Shown one piece after another: positions 25,912-34,195 of a stretch of DNA of 64,000 bases (position 1 is its first letter; each line of letters opens with the position of its first letter). This DNA is from JACVRW01 sp963827065. Its GTDB lineage: Bacteria; Actinomycetota; Thermoleophilia; Solirubrobacterales; Thermoleophilaceae. The stretch covers positions 274,879 through 338,878 of the forward strand of contig CAWGZM010000012.1 of the NCBI GenBank assembly GCA_963827065.1, written 5' to 3'. The notes under the pieces are model-generated. The model saw only the letters and a list, made by a program, of their open reading frames with translations, was not told the DNA's origin and did not search any database. The translations under genes were made by a program, and so were the position numbers.

Positions 25912-26490
25912 CTAGATTTCGAGCCCTCGCAGGCCGATCGGGCCGGTCTCCATCGGCGGGCGGCGGCGCGCGCTGACCTCGAGCGGGTCGACCGCCAGGA
26001 CCGGGCGCAGCAGCCTGCGGCAGCCCGCGAAGACGGGCAGGGCGAGGAGCGTGTTGAGGAGAACCGTCACGAGCATCTCGCGCAGCACCAGCGGGCTGAC
26101 GGTGGCGCCGACGTCGAGCATGAACGACACCGCGGCGAACGCGAGGACCCAGGCGCCCGTGGCGACCGCGCCGGCCGCCAGCGGCAGCAGGCCGTGGCTC
26201 GGGTCGCGCAGCTCGCGGAAGCGCCCGACGCCATAGCCGACCGCCGTCAGCACCAGCGACGACACGCCCATCGTGGCTCCGGTCAGCAGGTCGAGCAGGA
26301 AACCGGCCGCGAAGCCGACCGCGCAGCCCGACAGCGAGCCGGCGTAATAGGCGACCGCCGCCACCACCAGCACCACTACGTCGAAGTGGCCGCCGAGAAT
26401 CGGCATCTGGCTGAGCGCCGAGATCTGCAGCACCACGGCGAGCACGAGCAGGAGCGCGACACGCAGGAAGGCGCCCGGGGTCGGCCTCAC
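25912..26490 (-). CDS. mreD: Rod shape-determining protein MreD
   Basis: A 192-residue protein with about five or six hydrophobic helices and short loops, placed between mreC and the PBP2 gene. R-V-A-L-L-L-V-L-A-V-V-L-Q-I-S is the typical first helix; G-F-A-A-G-F-L-L-D-L-L is the conserved central motif of MreD. GTG 26490 overlaps the mreC stop (GTGA). The C-terminal 30 residues are polar. The identification rests on this family motif together with gene order. Confidence 0.9.
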   Translation of the reverse strand: MRPTPGAFLRVALLLVLAVVLQISALSQMPILGGHFDVVVLVVAAVAYYAGSLSGCAVGFAAGFLLDLLTGATMGVSSLVLTAVGYGVGRFRELRDPSHGLLPLAAGAVATGAWVLAFAAVSFMLDVGATVSPLVLREMLVTVLLNTLLALPVFAGCRRLLRPVLAVDPLEVSARRRPPMETGPIGLRGLEI

Positions 26491-27401
26491 GGCGCGACCA
26501 CCCCGGCGGTCTGGGTCGGTGTGCCGCGGCGCGTGAGCACCTGGACGATGTCGATCCGGCGCAGGTCGGCGAACGGGCGCAGGTGGACACGCTGGTAGAT
26601 CTCGACCTCGTCGAGGTCGACGTCGGTCACGCGCCCGATCGGGATCCCGCGCGGGAAGAGCGACTCGCCGACGGAGGTCCTGAAGCCCGAGGTGACGACG
26701 ATCGCGTTGTCGGTCACCCGGCCGCCGTGGACGAGGTCGAGCAGGAGGTCACGCGGGTCGCCGACCTCCGGGCGCACGACGCCGGCCGCGCCGGCCGGCA
26801 TCACCTGCGCGCCCACGCCAATCGACGCGTCGGTGATCAGCGTGACCTCAGCCGTGCCGCCGGTGACCTTGGTGATCTTGCCGGCGAGGCCGCCGTCGGT
26901 GGGACTCGAGTCGTCGGAGGCCGCGGCGAGCACGGGCTGGTCGAGCTCGACTCCGTCACTCGACCCCTTGTCGATCTTGATGCTCGAGTACCAGACATTC
27001 GGCGAGCGGGCGATTACACGTGCGGTCACTGGCGCCGTGCCCTGCGGAAAGCCCTCCTCCTTGTGGAGCCCGACGAGCCCCTTCAGCTGCGCGGCGTCCC
27101 GCTGCGCGGTGCGCGTGCGGGCGAGCTCGGAGCGCAGCTGATCGACCTCGCGCTCGAGCGCCTCGTTCTTGTCCTTGGCGTCGACGGTGTCGCCGACCCA
27201 CCCGAACAGGTCGCGGACCGGCTTGAGCGCACGGCTCGCGCCCGTCTCGACGGGCGCGAAGGTCTCCTGCGCGCCGCGCTGGAGCGCGTGGAAGAAGCCG
27301 CCTCCCGACTCGCCGAAGTAGGCGGTCAGGATGGCGATCGACAGCGCGAGGAAGACGACGAGCCCAGCCCGCCGCCTCCGGATCGCCTTCCTGTCGTGCA
27401 C
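26487..27401 (-). CDS. mreC: Cell-shape protein MreC
   Basis: A 304-residue bitopic protein: basic start, one transmembrane helix (about 12-30), then a coiled coil (N-E-A-L-E-R-E-V-D-Q-L-R-S-E-L around 79-95) and the two beta-barrel domain of MreC (A-R-V-I-A-R-S-P-N-V-W-Y-S-S-I-K-I-D-K-G, and later G-I-P-I-G-R-V-T-D-V). It links MreB filaments to PBP2 in the periplasm-like space. GTG 27401 has an AGGAGG site, 27 bases after the mreB stop. Confidence 0.94.
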   Translation of the reverse strand: MHDRKAIRRRRAGLVVFLALSIAILTAYFGESGGGFFHALQRGAQETFAPVETGASRALKPVRDLFGWVGDTVDAKDKNEALEREVDQLRSELARTRTAQRDAAQLKGLVGLHKEEGFPQGTAPVTARVIARSPNVWYSSIKIDKGSSDGVELDQPVLAAASDDSSPTDGGLAGKITKVTGGTAEVTLITDASIGVGAQVMPAGAAGVVRPEVGDPRDLLLDLVHGGRVTDNAIVVTSGFRTSVGESLFPRGIPIGRVTDVDLDEVEIYQRVHLRPFADLRRIDIVQVLTRRGTPTQTAGVVAP

Positions 27402-27428
27402 GCTTCGCGCCCTCCTGGGCCGCGGCGC

Positions 27429-28475
<1,047 letters not shown>

Positions 28476-28522
28476 TCGCGCTGTGGAGGTGAGGATAAGC
28501 GCCGGGGCGGAAGCACACATGC

Positions 28523-28549
28523 CCGGTGCCGCGCTGGGAGCGGCACCGG
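28523..28549 (-). terminator. Perfect 10-bp hairpin between maf and mreB
   Basis: CCGGTGCCGC and GCGGCACCGG arms around a 7-nt loop, 48 bases upstream of the mreB start and 114 bases after the maf stop. No T-run follows. It could end the ndk-maf transcript or attenuate read-through into the mre operon. Confidence 0.5.
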
Positions 28550-28662
28550 CGACGCCGCCGGCCGGCGCGCACCAGTCTAGCCGACAGATTCTGAGGCGCC
28601 AGAGAGCTGCAGGCACGCTCCCGCCTGTGTCAGACGACACGAAATCGCTGCAAAATGCGGTG

Positions 28663-29199
28663 TCAGCCGAGCAAGTCCGGAACCATTCGCAGGAGCACGG
28701 GGACCGGCAGGCCGACGACGTTCCAGTAGTCGCCCTCGATCCCGTCCACCAGTGCGGCTCCCTTGCCCTGGATCGCATAGCCCCCGGCGCAGTCCGCCCA
28801 CTCGCCCGCGGCGAGGTACCAGGCGACGGTGCGCTCGTCGAGCTCGCGGAAGCGAACGCGCGTGACCGCAACGGCGCTGGCCTCGAAGTCGCCGTCGCGT
28901 ACGGCGACGCCGCTCATCACCTCGTGGTCACGCCCCGACAACGCCCGCAGGACGTTCTCGGCTTCCCGCGCATCCCGCGGCTTGCCGAAGGCCTCTCCGT
29001 CGAGCACGACCGCCGTGTCGACGCCGAGCACGCGTTCGGCGCCGATCGCGCGCGCCTTGCGCAGCGCGTTCTCTCGCACCAACTCACGCGGATCGCCCTC
29101 ACTCAGCTCCTCGACCTCCGGCGGCTCGACCCGGAACTCGACTCCGAGCTGCTCCAGGATCGCCCGCCTCCGGGGTGAACGGGAGGCGAGGACCAGCAC
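28663..29199 (-). CDS. maf: Maf-family nucleotide pyrophosphatase
   Basis: A 178-residue Maf/HAM1-like protein that hydrolyses non-canonical or pyrimidine nucleoside triphosphates. It opens with L-V-L-A-S-R-S-P-R-R-R, the substrate-binding loop; other family markers are V-L-G-V-D-T-A-V-V-L-D-G, G-K-P-R-D and G-G-Y-A-I-Q-G-K-G-A. It usually lies next to mreB, as here. The GTG start is 6 bases after the ndk stop, so ndk and maf form a unit. Confidence 0.93.
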   Translation of the reverse strand: MLVLASRSPRRRAILEQLGVEFRVEPPEVEELSEGDPRELVRENALRKARAIGAERVLGVDTAVVLDGEAFGKPRDAREAENVLRALSGRDHEVMSGVAVRDGDFEASAVAVTRVRFRELDERTVAWYLAAGEWADCAGGYAIQGKGAALVDGIEGDYWNVVGLPVPVLLRMVPDLLG

Positions 29200-29205
29200 C
29201 GTTCG

Positions 29206-29616
29206 TCAGCCCTGCAGCTCGGGGAAGAACAGCGAGATCTCGCGAACCGACGACTCGCTCGAGTCGGAGCCGTGGACCAGGTTCGTCTGCACCTCGAGCC
29301 CGTAGTCGCCGCGGATAGATCCGGGCGCGGCCTCGATCGGGTTGGTGGCGCCGATCACCTGGCGCGCCGCCTTGACAGCCTCGTGGCCCTCGAGCACGAA
29401 CGCCACAAGCGGATCACCGGTGATGAACTCGACCAGGTCGCCGAAGAACGGCTTGTCGCGATGCTCGCCGTAGTGCTGCTCGGCCAGCTCGGTATCGACG
29501 GTCATGTGCTTCATCGCGACGATCTTCAGGCCCTTGCGCTCGAAGCGGGCGATGATCTCCCCGGTCAGGCCGCGCGCGAAGGCATCCGGCTTGACCAGGA
29601 TCAGGGTCCGGTCCAT
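29206..29616 (-). CDS. ndk: Nucleoside diphosphate kinase
   Basis: A 136-residue protein of normal family length. T-L-I-L-V-K-P-D-A is the N-terminal signature and the phosphorylated His115 lies in N-L-V-H-G-S-D-S. It transfers phosphate from ATP to nucleoside diphosphates. AGGAG 6-10 bases upstream supports ATG 29616. It starts the minus-strand unit ndk-maf, which continues into the mre operon, and faces away from the ExbB-like gene. Confidence 0.96.
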   Translation of the reverse strand: MDRTLILVKPDAFARGLTGEIIARFERKGLKIVAMKHMTVDTELAEQHYGEHRDKPFFGDLVEFITGDPLVAFVLEGHEAVKAARQVIGATNPIEAAPGSIRGDYGLEVQTNLVHGSDSSESSVREISLFFPELQG

Positions 29617-29685
29617 TGGTCTCCTCTCGAGGGTTTGGCGCGGCGCTCTCCCGCGGCGCGGGCGTAGGCTAGCCTCACGCGCTCC

Positions 29686-30465
29686 GTGGCTCTGTTCGGC
29701 GACGTCGAGAACGATGTGATCTTCGAGATCGCGGAGGCGCTCCGGGTGCCGGTGCTGATCCTCACCGTGATCGCACTGGCGGTCGTCCTCGTGGAGCTCG
29801 GCGGCTTCTTCGTGGAGCTCTCGCGCCGGCGGCGGCGCGAGATCGGCCGGCTCAGGAGCGTCGCCGAGGGGACGCGCAGGACCCTCGTCGAGGGCGGCAG
29901 CGCCGAGCGTGCGCGCAACGAGGTCTCGAGCGTCGCCTGGAGCGCCGCCATGGGCCGGACGCTGGGGCGGCTCGTCGACGACTGGGGCAAGCCGGACGCC
30001 GAGAGCATGATGGCCAAGGCTCTCGTCGAGCACGACTTCGTATCGCTGCGGCGCCTCGAGCGCACGCGCATCCTCGTGCGCGCCGGCCCCGCACTTGGGC
30101 TCATGGGGACGCTCATCCCGCTCTCCCCCGCCCTGGCCGGCCTCGCAGCGGGCGACGTCCAGGAGCTCTCCGACAACCTGCGTATCGCATTCAGCGTGAC
30201 TGTCATCGGCCTGCTGATCGGGGCGATCGCCTTCGGCATCTCGCTCGTGCGCGACCGTCTCTACAGCCAGGACCTCTCGGATCTCGAGTTCGTGGCGAAC
30301 CGGTTGACGTCGACGGGACCGCTGTTGCCGGTGCCGAGCCCGCCCGCAGCGGAGCCGGAGAAGAAGCCGGAGGCCGAGAAGAAGGAGGGCGAGGCCGAGA
30401 AGAAGGACGCCTCCGAGCCGGAGAAGAAGCCCGCCGAGGCCGAAAAGGAGGCTTCGACCACATGA
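29686..30465 (+). CDS. MotA/TolQ/ExbB-like proton-channel protein
   Basis: A 259-residue membrane protein with helices at about 19-44, 132-153 and 168-188. Helices 2 and 3 match the MotA/TolQ/ExbB channel: G-P-A-L-G-L-M-G-T-L-I-P-L and R-I-A-F-S-V-T-V-I-G-L-L-I-G-A-I-A. The cytoplasmic loop between helices 1 and 2 is long and charged as usual. The C-terminus has a repetitive Glu/Lys/Ala tail (E-K-K-P-E-A-E-K-K-E-G) not found in E. coli ExbB. GTG 29686 is likely leaderless, as no ribosome-binding site is seen. It overlaps the DUF2149 gene by ATGA. Confidence 0.85.
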   Translation: MALFGDVENDVIFEIAEALRVPVLILTVIALAVVLVELGGFFVELSRRRRREIGRLRSVAEGTRRTLVEGGSAERARNEVSSVAWSAAMGRTLGRLVDDWGKPDAESMMAKALVEHDFVSLRRLERTRILVRAGPALGLMGTLIPLSPALAGLAAGDVQELSDNLRIAFSVTVIGLLIGAIAFGISLVRDRLYSQDLSDLEFVANRLTSTGPLLPVPSPPAAEPEKKPEAEKKEGEAEKKDASEPEKKPAEAEKEASTT

Positions 30466-30791
30466 TCAAGGTTCACAACCGTGCCCGCCGGCACGCGGAC
30501 CGCGGCGGCGACCCGCTCGACGGGCTCGTCAACCTCTTCGACCTCGGGATCGTGCTGGCCGTCGCGTTCCTGCTGGCCGCGCTCTCCTCGCTGCAGCTGT
30601 CCGACCTGCTCACGGAGGAGGACGTGACGGTGGTGCGCTCAGGCCAGGGTCAGAACACCGTGATCGTCAAGGACGGCCAGCGGGTGCGCACCGTCCAGCT
30701 GCAGGGCCGGCGCGTCGTCGGCGAGGGCGAGCGGATCGGCTCGGTCTATCGCCTGGAGGACGGCCGGACGGTCTTCGTCGAGCGGCCCTGA
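30462..30791 (+). CDS. DUF2149 protein, possible ExbD/TolR-like partner
   Basis: A 109-residue bitopic protein with one helix (about 22-45). The helix holds an Asp (D27) in N-L-F-D-L-G-I-V-L-A-V-A-F-L, a layout like the essential membrane Asp of ExbD/TolR. The remainder is a small strand-rich domain (V-I-V-K-D-G-Q-R-V-R-T-V-Q-L). DUF2149 genes are known beside ExbB-like genes in archaea and some bacteria; an ExbD-like role is inference. It overlaps the upstream gene by 4 nt, and the PKD protein starts 6 bases after it. Confidence 0.8.
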   Translation: MIKVHNRARRHADRGGDPLDGLVNLFDLGIVLAVAFLLAALSSLQLSDLLTEEDVTVVRSGQGQNTVIVKDGQRVRTVQLQGRRVVGEGERIGSVYRLEDGRTVFVERP

Positions 30792-30797
30792 GGAACC

Positions 30798-31928
30798 GTG
30801 CGCCGGGTCGTCCTCCTCCTCTCGCTCCTGATACTCGCGGCCGCCCCTGCGAGCGCGCTGGCCGACGACCAGCTGCTCATCGAGCCCGAGGGCGGCGACG
30901 CGAGCAGCCTGGCGATCTCGGGGCTCGGCGAGCCTGACGTCGTCGCCCGCCCCTACACGCTTCCGGGTGCGGCGGCGCCCGTGCCGATCACCGGCTATTC
31001 GCTCGACCGCGTGCTGCAGGCCGCCGGCATCGACGCGTCTGAGTTCGGCTCGCTCGAGATCCAGGGGACGTCGGGCACCGTGGCGCTGACGCGCGACGAG
31101 GCGACCGGCCGCACGACCTTCCCGGAGGGACCGCCGGTCTTCTACGCCGAGAACGGCGACGCTCGCTTCCTGCGCCCTGGAAGGACCGCCGGCGAGCCGG
31201 CGGAGCTCTCGTCCGGAGGGCCCATGACGGTCCGGATCGCGGCCCGGAGCGACCTGCGCCTGAGCGTGAAGGCGTCGCCGCGGAAGGCCGAGGTCGATGA
31301 ACTGGTCCGCTTCACGGCGACGGTCAGGGGCGCCGAGGCCGGCGAGACGGTCGAGATCTCCTGGCGCTTCGGCGACGGTCGCAGGCGCACGGGCAGCGAG
31401 GTGACGCACCGCTTCAGGAGGCCCGGGAGCTACGACGTCACCGTCAGCGCCCGACGGTCCGGCGAAGAGGTCGCGGCGGACGACGTCGTGACGGTCCAGG
31501 TCGGCAAGGCCGCTGAGGACACGGACCCGGAGACGACCGACCCGGGCAGCGGCGGTACAAGCGGCGGCGGCACCGTGGCTCCGGTTGCGCCGTCGACGCC
31601 CTCGATCCCCTCGACGCCGTCGCCGCCGAGCACCACCTACGACCCGGTCGACGAACCTCCGCAGCCCTCGCCGGCCCCCGGTGGCGGGCAGAACCCGGTC
31701 GAGGCGGACGGGCAGGACTCGGATGGGCTCGAGTCGGTTGAGGGAATCGAGCTGGCGGACCTCGCCGTGCTGTCGAGCGAAGCCGGCCGCGACGCCGTCA
31801 ATGCACTCCGCCGTGACGACCCGGAATCCGACGGCGGAATTCCCGACGGCGTGTGGTGGTTCCTCGCCACCTCCGGGCTGCTGGGGCTCGGCGGCCTGCT
31901 CGAGCTGAGCAGGCGGCCCGGCCGTTAG
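30798..31928 (+). CDS. Exported PKD-domain protein with C-terminal membrane anchor
   Basis: A 376-residue protein: signal peptide (1-22), an unassigned N-terminal domain (about 25-145, including G-Y-S-L-D-R-V-L-Q-A-A-G-I-D), a PKD domain (153-235, with W-R-F-G-D-G and H-R-F-R-R-P-G-S-Y-D-V-T-V), a Pro/Ser/Thr/Gly-rich linker (240-310), and a C-terminal helix (352-370) followed by a short basic tail. It is thus exposed outside the cell and anchored at the end. GTG 30798 has AGGAA upstream. It is the third gene of the ExbB-like/DUF2149 unit and may be its effector. Confidence 0.8.
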   Translation: MRRVVLLLSLLILAAAPASALADDQLLIEPEGGDASSLAISGLGEPDVVARPYTLPGAAAPVPITGYSLDRVLQAAGIDASEFGSLEIQGTSGTVALTRDEATGRTTFPEGPPVFYAENGDARFLRPGRTAGEPAELSSGGPMTVRIAARSDLRLSVKASPRKAEVDELVRFTATVRGAEAGETVEISWRFGDGRRRTGSEVTHRFRRPGSYDVTVSARRSGEEVAADDVVTVQVGKAAEDTDPETTDPGSGGTSGGGTVAPVAPSTPSIPSTPSPPSTTYDPVDEPPQPSPAPGGGQNPVEADGQDSDGLESVEGIELADLAVLSSEAGRDAVNALRRDDPESDGGIPDGVWWFLATSGLLGLGGLLELSRRPGR

Positions 31929-32543
31929 TCAGCCCGCCGACGGCGGGCGCTCTCGCTGGGCGCGAGCGGGGCGCTCGGCCGTATCGGGCCGGGCAGCCCG
32001 CGGGGCGGAGCGAGGGGCGGCCTGGCGCGCGGGCGCGGCGGCCGCTGCGGCCGCCGCCGCACGGCGGGGTCGCGCCCTGCGAGCGTCGGGTGGCGCCTGG
32101 CCGACCTCGGCCTCGCAGTAGGGGCAGATCTTCCAGCGCGGGTCGAGCGGCTTGGCGCACACGGTGCACGGCTCCTTCAGTCGCCGTAGGCAGCTCGGGC
32201 AACGCAGGAACGCCTTTTCGACCTCGAATCCGCAGTACTGGCAATGATGGTGCTCGAGGCTCTCGAGGCGCGCCTGGGCAGCGGCGATCTCGAGCTCCCG
32301 CTCGCGCACGTCCTCCAGGTACTCGGGCGGGCGCACGATCAGGTAGACGATCGTTCCGACGAACGGGAACAGCGACGCAGCCGTGGCGCAGCCGACGAGC
32401 AGCGGGTCGGCTATGCGGCGGCGTGCGTCCGCGAACGTCCAGTAGATCAGTGCCAGCCAGATGACGACGAGGAACAGCAGCAGCAGGTTGACTGCAAGGT
32501 TCAGCCCGTCGTTTTCGATGCCGAACACGGCGAGAGCGCCCAT
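31929..32543 (-). CDS. Membrane protein with double zinc-ribbon
   Basis: A 204-residue protein: two N-terminal helices (about 14-38 and 46-70, the second with F-P-F-V-G-T-I-V-Y-L-I-V-R-P-P), a short coiled coil (E-R-E-L-E-I-A-A-A-Q-A-R-L-E), then two zinc-ribbon modules (C-Q-Y-C-G-F ... C-P-S-C, and C-T-V-C-A-K-P ... C-P-Y-C). The last 60 residues are an Ala/Arg/Pro-rich tail. The architecture is common in actinobacteria as a conserved hypothetical. It is tail-to-tail with the PKD gene with no gap. The function is unknown. Confidence 0.75.
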   Translation of the reverse strand: MGALAVFGIENDGLNLAVNLLLLFLVVIWLALIYWTFADARRRIADPLLVGCATAASLFPFVGTIVYLIVRPPEYLEDVRERELEIAAAQARLESLEHHHCQYCGFEVEKAFLRCPSCLRRLKEPCTVCAKPLDPRWKICPYCEAEVGQAPPDARRARPRRAAAAAAAAAPARQAAPRSAPRAARPDTAERPARAQRERPPSAG

Positions 32544-32589
32544 TGAGGTGGCGAGTGTAGTGGGCGGGTCAGAGGTAACGCCGCGGTCG

Positions 32590-32706
32590 CTACAGGAAGA
32601 GGCGCCCCAGCGCGTAGCCGATTCCGAAGAACACGAGGATGACGGTCGCGACCACCACCGCCACCAGGGCGATCATCGCGCCGAAACGGGGTCCGTCGCC
32701 GTCCAT
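32590..32706 (-). CDS. 38-residue single-pass membrane peptide
   Basis: ATG 32706 with an AGGA 10 bases upstream; stop at 32590. Residues 10-30 form one hydrophobic helix (A-M-I-A-L-V-A-V-V-V-A-T-V-I-L-V-F-F), ending with G-R-L-F-L. It follows folC and the frameshifted small gene on the same strand, so it is probably the last gene of the valS-folC transcript. No family recognised; an in-frame GTG at 32715 is an alternative start. Confidence 0.55.
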   Translation of the reverse strand: MDGDGPRFGAMIALVAVVVATVILVFFGIGYALGRLFL

Positions 32707-32718
32707 CCGGGTCACATC

Positions 32719-32945
32719 CTAGGCATCGCCTCCGGTGGATCGCGGGCGCCGGCCCCAGAGCCAGAGCTCGCCGCGCGCCGCGGCGCGGAGCGCCTCCATC
32801 AGTGCCGGCGCGAGGCCACGGGGCGGCAGCTCGACCTCGAGCTCCGTCGCGCCGGCCTCCTGCTCCCTGATGCGGACCGGGCCAAGGCGGGCGGCCGGAT
32901 GGGACGGATCTCGATCCGGGCTCCGTCGCAAAGCTCGGCGAGCAC
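32719..32945 (-). pseudogene. Small protein gene interrupted by an apparent one-base deletion
   Basis: A GTG at 32945, 5 bases after the folC stop, opens a protein-like frame V-L-A-E-L-C-D-G-A-R-I-E-I-R-P-I-R-P. The continuation L-G-P-V-R-I-R-E-Q-E-A-G-A-T-E-L-E-V-E-L-P-P, then A-L-R-A-A-A-R-G-E-L-W-L-W-G, is in another frame ending at 32719. One added base in the CCGCCCGCC run near 32893 would join them into about 76 residues. Alternatively the second frame alone (TTG 32931) is the gene. No known family. Confidence 0.4.
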
Positions 32946-32950
32946 GCTGC

Positions 32951-34195
32951 CTAAAGCGTCGAGGCGCGCCGGTCAGAGCGCTCTCGGACGAGATCCGCGA
33001 TCAGGTAGATCGAGCCAGTCGCGACGACGCTGCCCTCCGCGCCCGCGAGCTCACGCGCCCGCTCGAGCGCAGCGCGCGGGTCGGCCACCGTCTCGGCGGG
33101 CGGCCCGCCGAGCTTCTCCTCGAGGGTCGTCAGGGTCCCGGGCGACAATGAGCGCGGGTTCTGCGAACGCGTGAAGACGACCCGGTCGACGTGCGGGAGG
33201 AGCGCCTCCAGCATCCCGGCCGCGTCCTTGTCGTCGAGGACGCCGATCACCGCCACCCGCGGCCGGCGCTCGCCGAGCACGGCCTCGAGCGAGGCCGCGA
33301 GCGCCCGGGCCCCCGACGGGTTGTGGGCGCCGTCGAGCACCGTGAGCGGCCGCTCGGCAACGACCTCGAGCCGGCCGGGAACGACAGTCTCCGCCGCTGC
33401 GGCCTCCACCGCCGGCCGCTCGAGCGGACTTCCGAGGAACGCCTCGGCCGCCGTCGCCGCGAGCGCGAAGTTACCCCGTTGAAAGCCGCCCGCGGCGCGC
33501 AACGGCAGCTCGCCGCCGGCGGCTCCCGGGCGGACCAGCCGGGCATGCCGCTCTGCCACCACCCGCTCGGCCACTGCGAGCGACTCCGGGTCGAGCTCAC
33601 CCGCCACGAGCGTCCCCCGGTCGGGCACGACGGCCAGCTTCTCGTCGGCGATGTCCGCGAGCGTCGGTCCGAGCCAGCGCGTGTGCTCGAGGCTCACGCC
33701 GGTCAGCACCTGCACCTTGGACGGGATGACATTGGTGGCGTCATAGCGCCCGCCAAGACCCGCCTCGATCACCGCGACCTCGACCCGCTCGCGCGCGAGC
33801 GCGTGATAGGCCGCGGCGGTCAGGGCCTCGAACTGGGTGACCCGGTCGTCGGGCTCGGCGGTGCGGTCGACGAGCCCGGCGGCATGCGCCGCGCGCTCGA
33901 CCGCTGCCGCGAATGCGGCCTCCGAGATCGGCTCCTCCCCCACCTCGATCCGCTCGCGGAACGAGCGCAGGTGCGGAGATGTGTAGCTGCCGGTGCGCAG
34001 GCCGTGGCGCTCCAGGATCGCGGCGATAAAGCGCACCGTCGAGGACTTCCCGTTCGAGCCGACCACGTGGATGGAGGCGAAGCGGCGCTGCGGCAGTCCC
34101 AGCACCGTCATCAGCCGGTGCATCCGATCGAGGCCGAAGCGCATGCCGAAGAGCTCGAGCCCGAGCAGGTACTCCTCGGCCTGCCGGAAGGTCAC
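32951..34195 (-). CDS. folC: Folylpolyglutamate/dihydrofolate synthase
   Basis: A 414-residue Mur-ligase-type enzyme that adds glutamate to folates. The ATP-binding loop is V-G-S-N-G-K-S-S-T (normally G-T-N-G-K-G-S, here with Ser for the usual Gly), then Y-T-S-P-H-L-R-S-F-R-E-R, A-G-L-G-G-R-Y-D-A-T-N, and L-D-G-A-H-N-P-S-G are all family motifs. GTG 34195 overlaps the valS stop (GTGA). The valS-folC pairing is common in bacteria. Confidence 0.93.
   Translation of the reverse strand: MTFRQAEEYLLGLELFGMRFGLDRMHRLMTVLGLPQRRFASIHVVGSNGKSSTVRFIAAILERHGLRTGSYTSPHLRSFRERIEVGEEPISEAAFAAAVERAAHAAGLVDRTAEPDDRVTQFEALTAAAYHALARERVEVAVIEAGLGGRYDATNVIPSKVQVLTGVSLEHTRWLGPTLADIADEKLAVVPDRGTLVAGELDPESLAVAERVVAERHARLVRPGAAGGELPLRAAGGFQRGNFALAATAAEAFLGSPLERPAVEAAAAETVVPGRLEVVAERPLTVLDGAHNPSGARALAASLEAVLGERRPRVAVIGVLDDKDAAGMLEALLPHVDRVVFTRSQNPRSLSPGTLTTLEEKLGGPPAETVADPRAALERARELAGAEGSVVATGSIYLIADLVRERSDRRASTL

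Noticed and set aside
28626..28640. A small GTGTC/GACAC inverted repeat between maf and mreB as an operator.
   Set aside because: Arms of only 5 bp with a 4-nt loop are expected by chance in such sequence.
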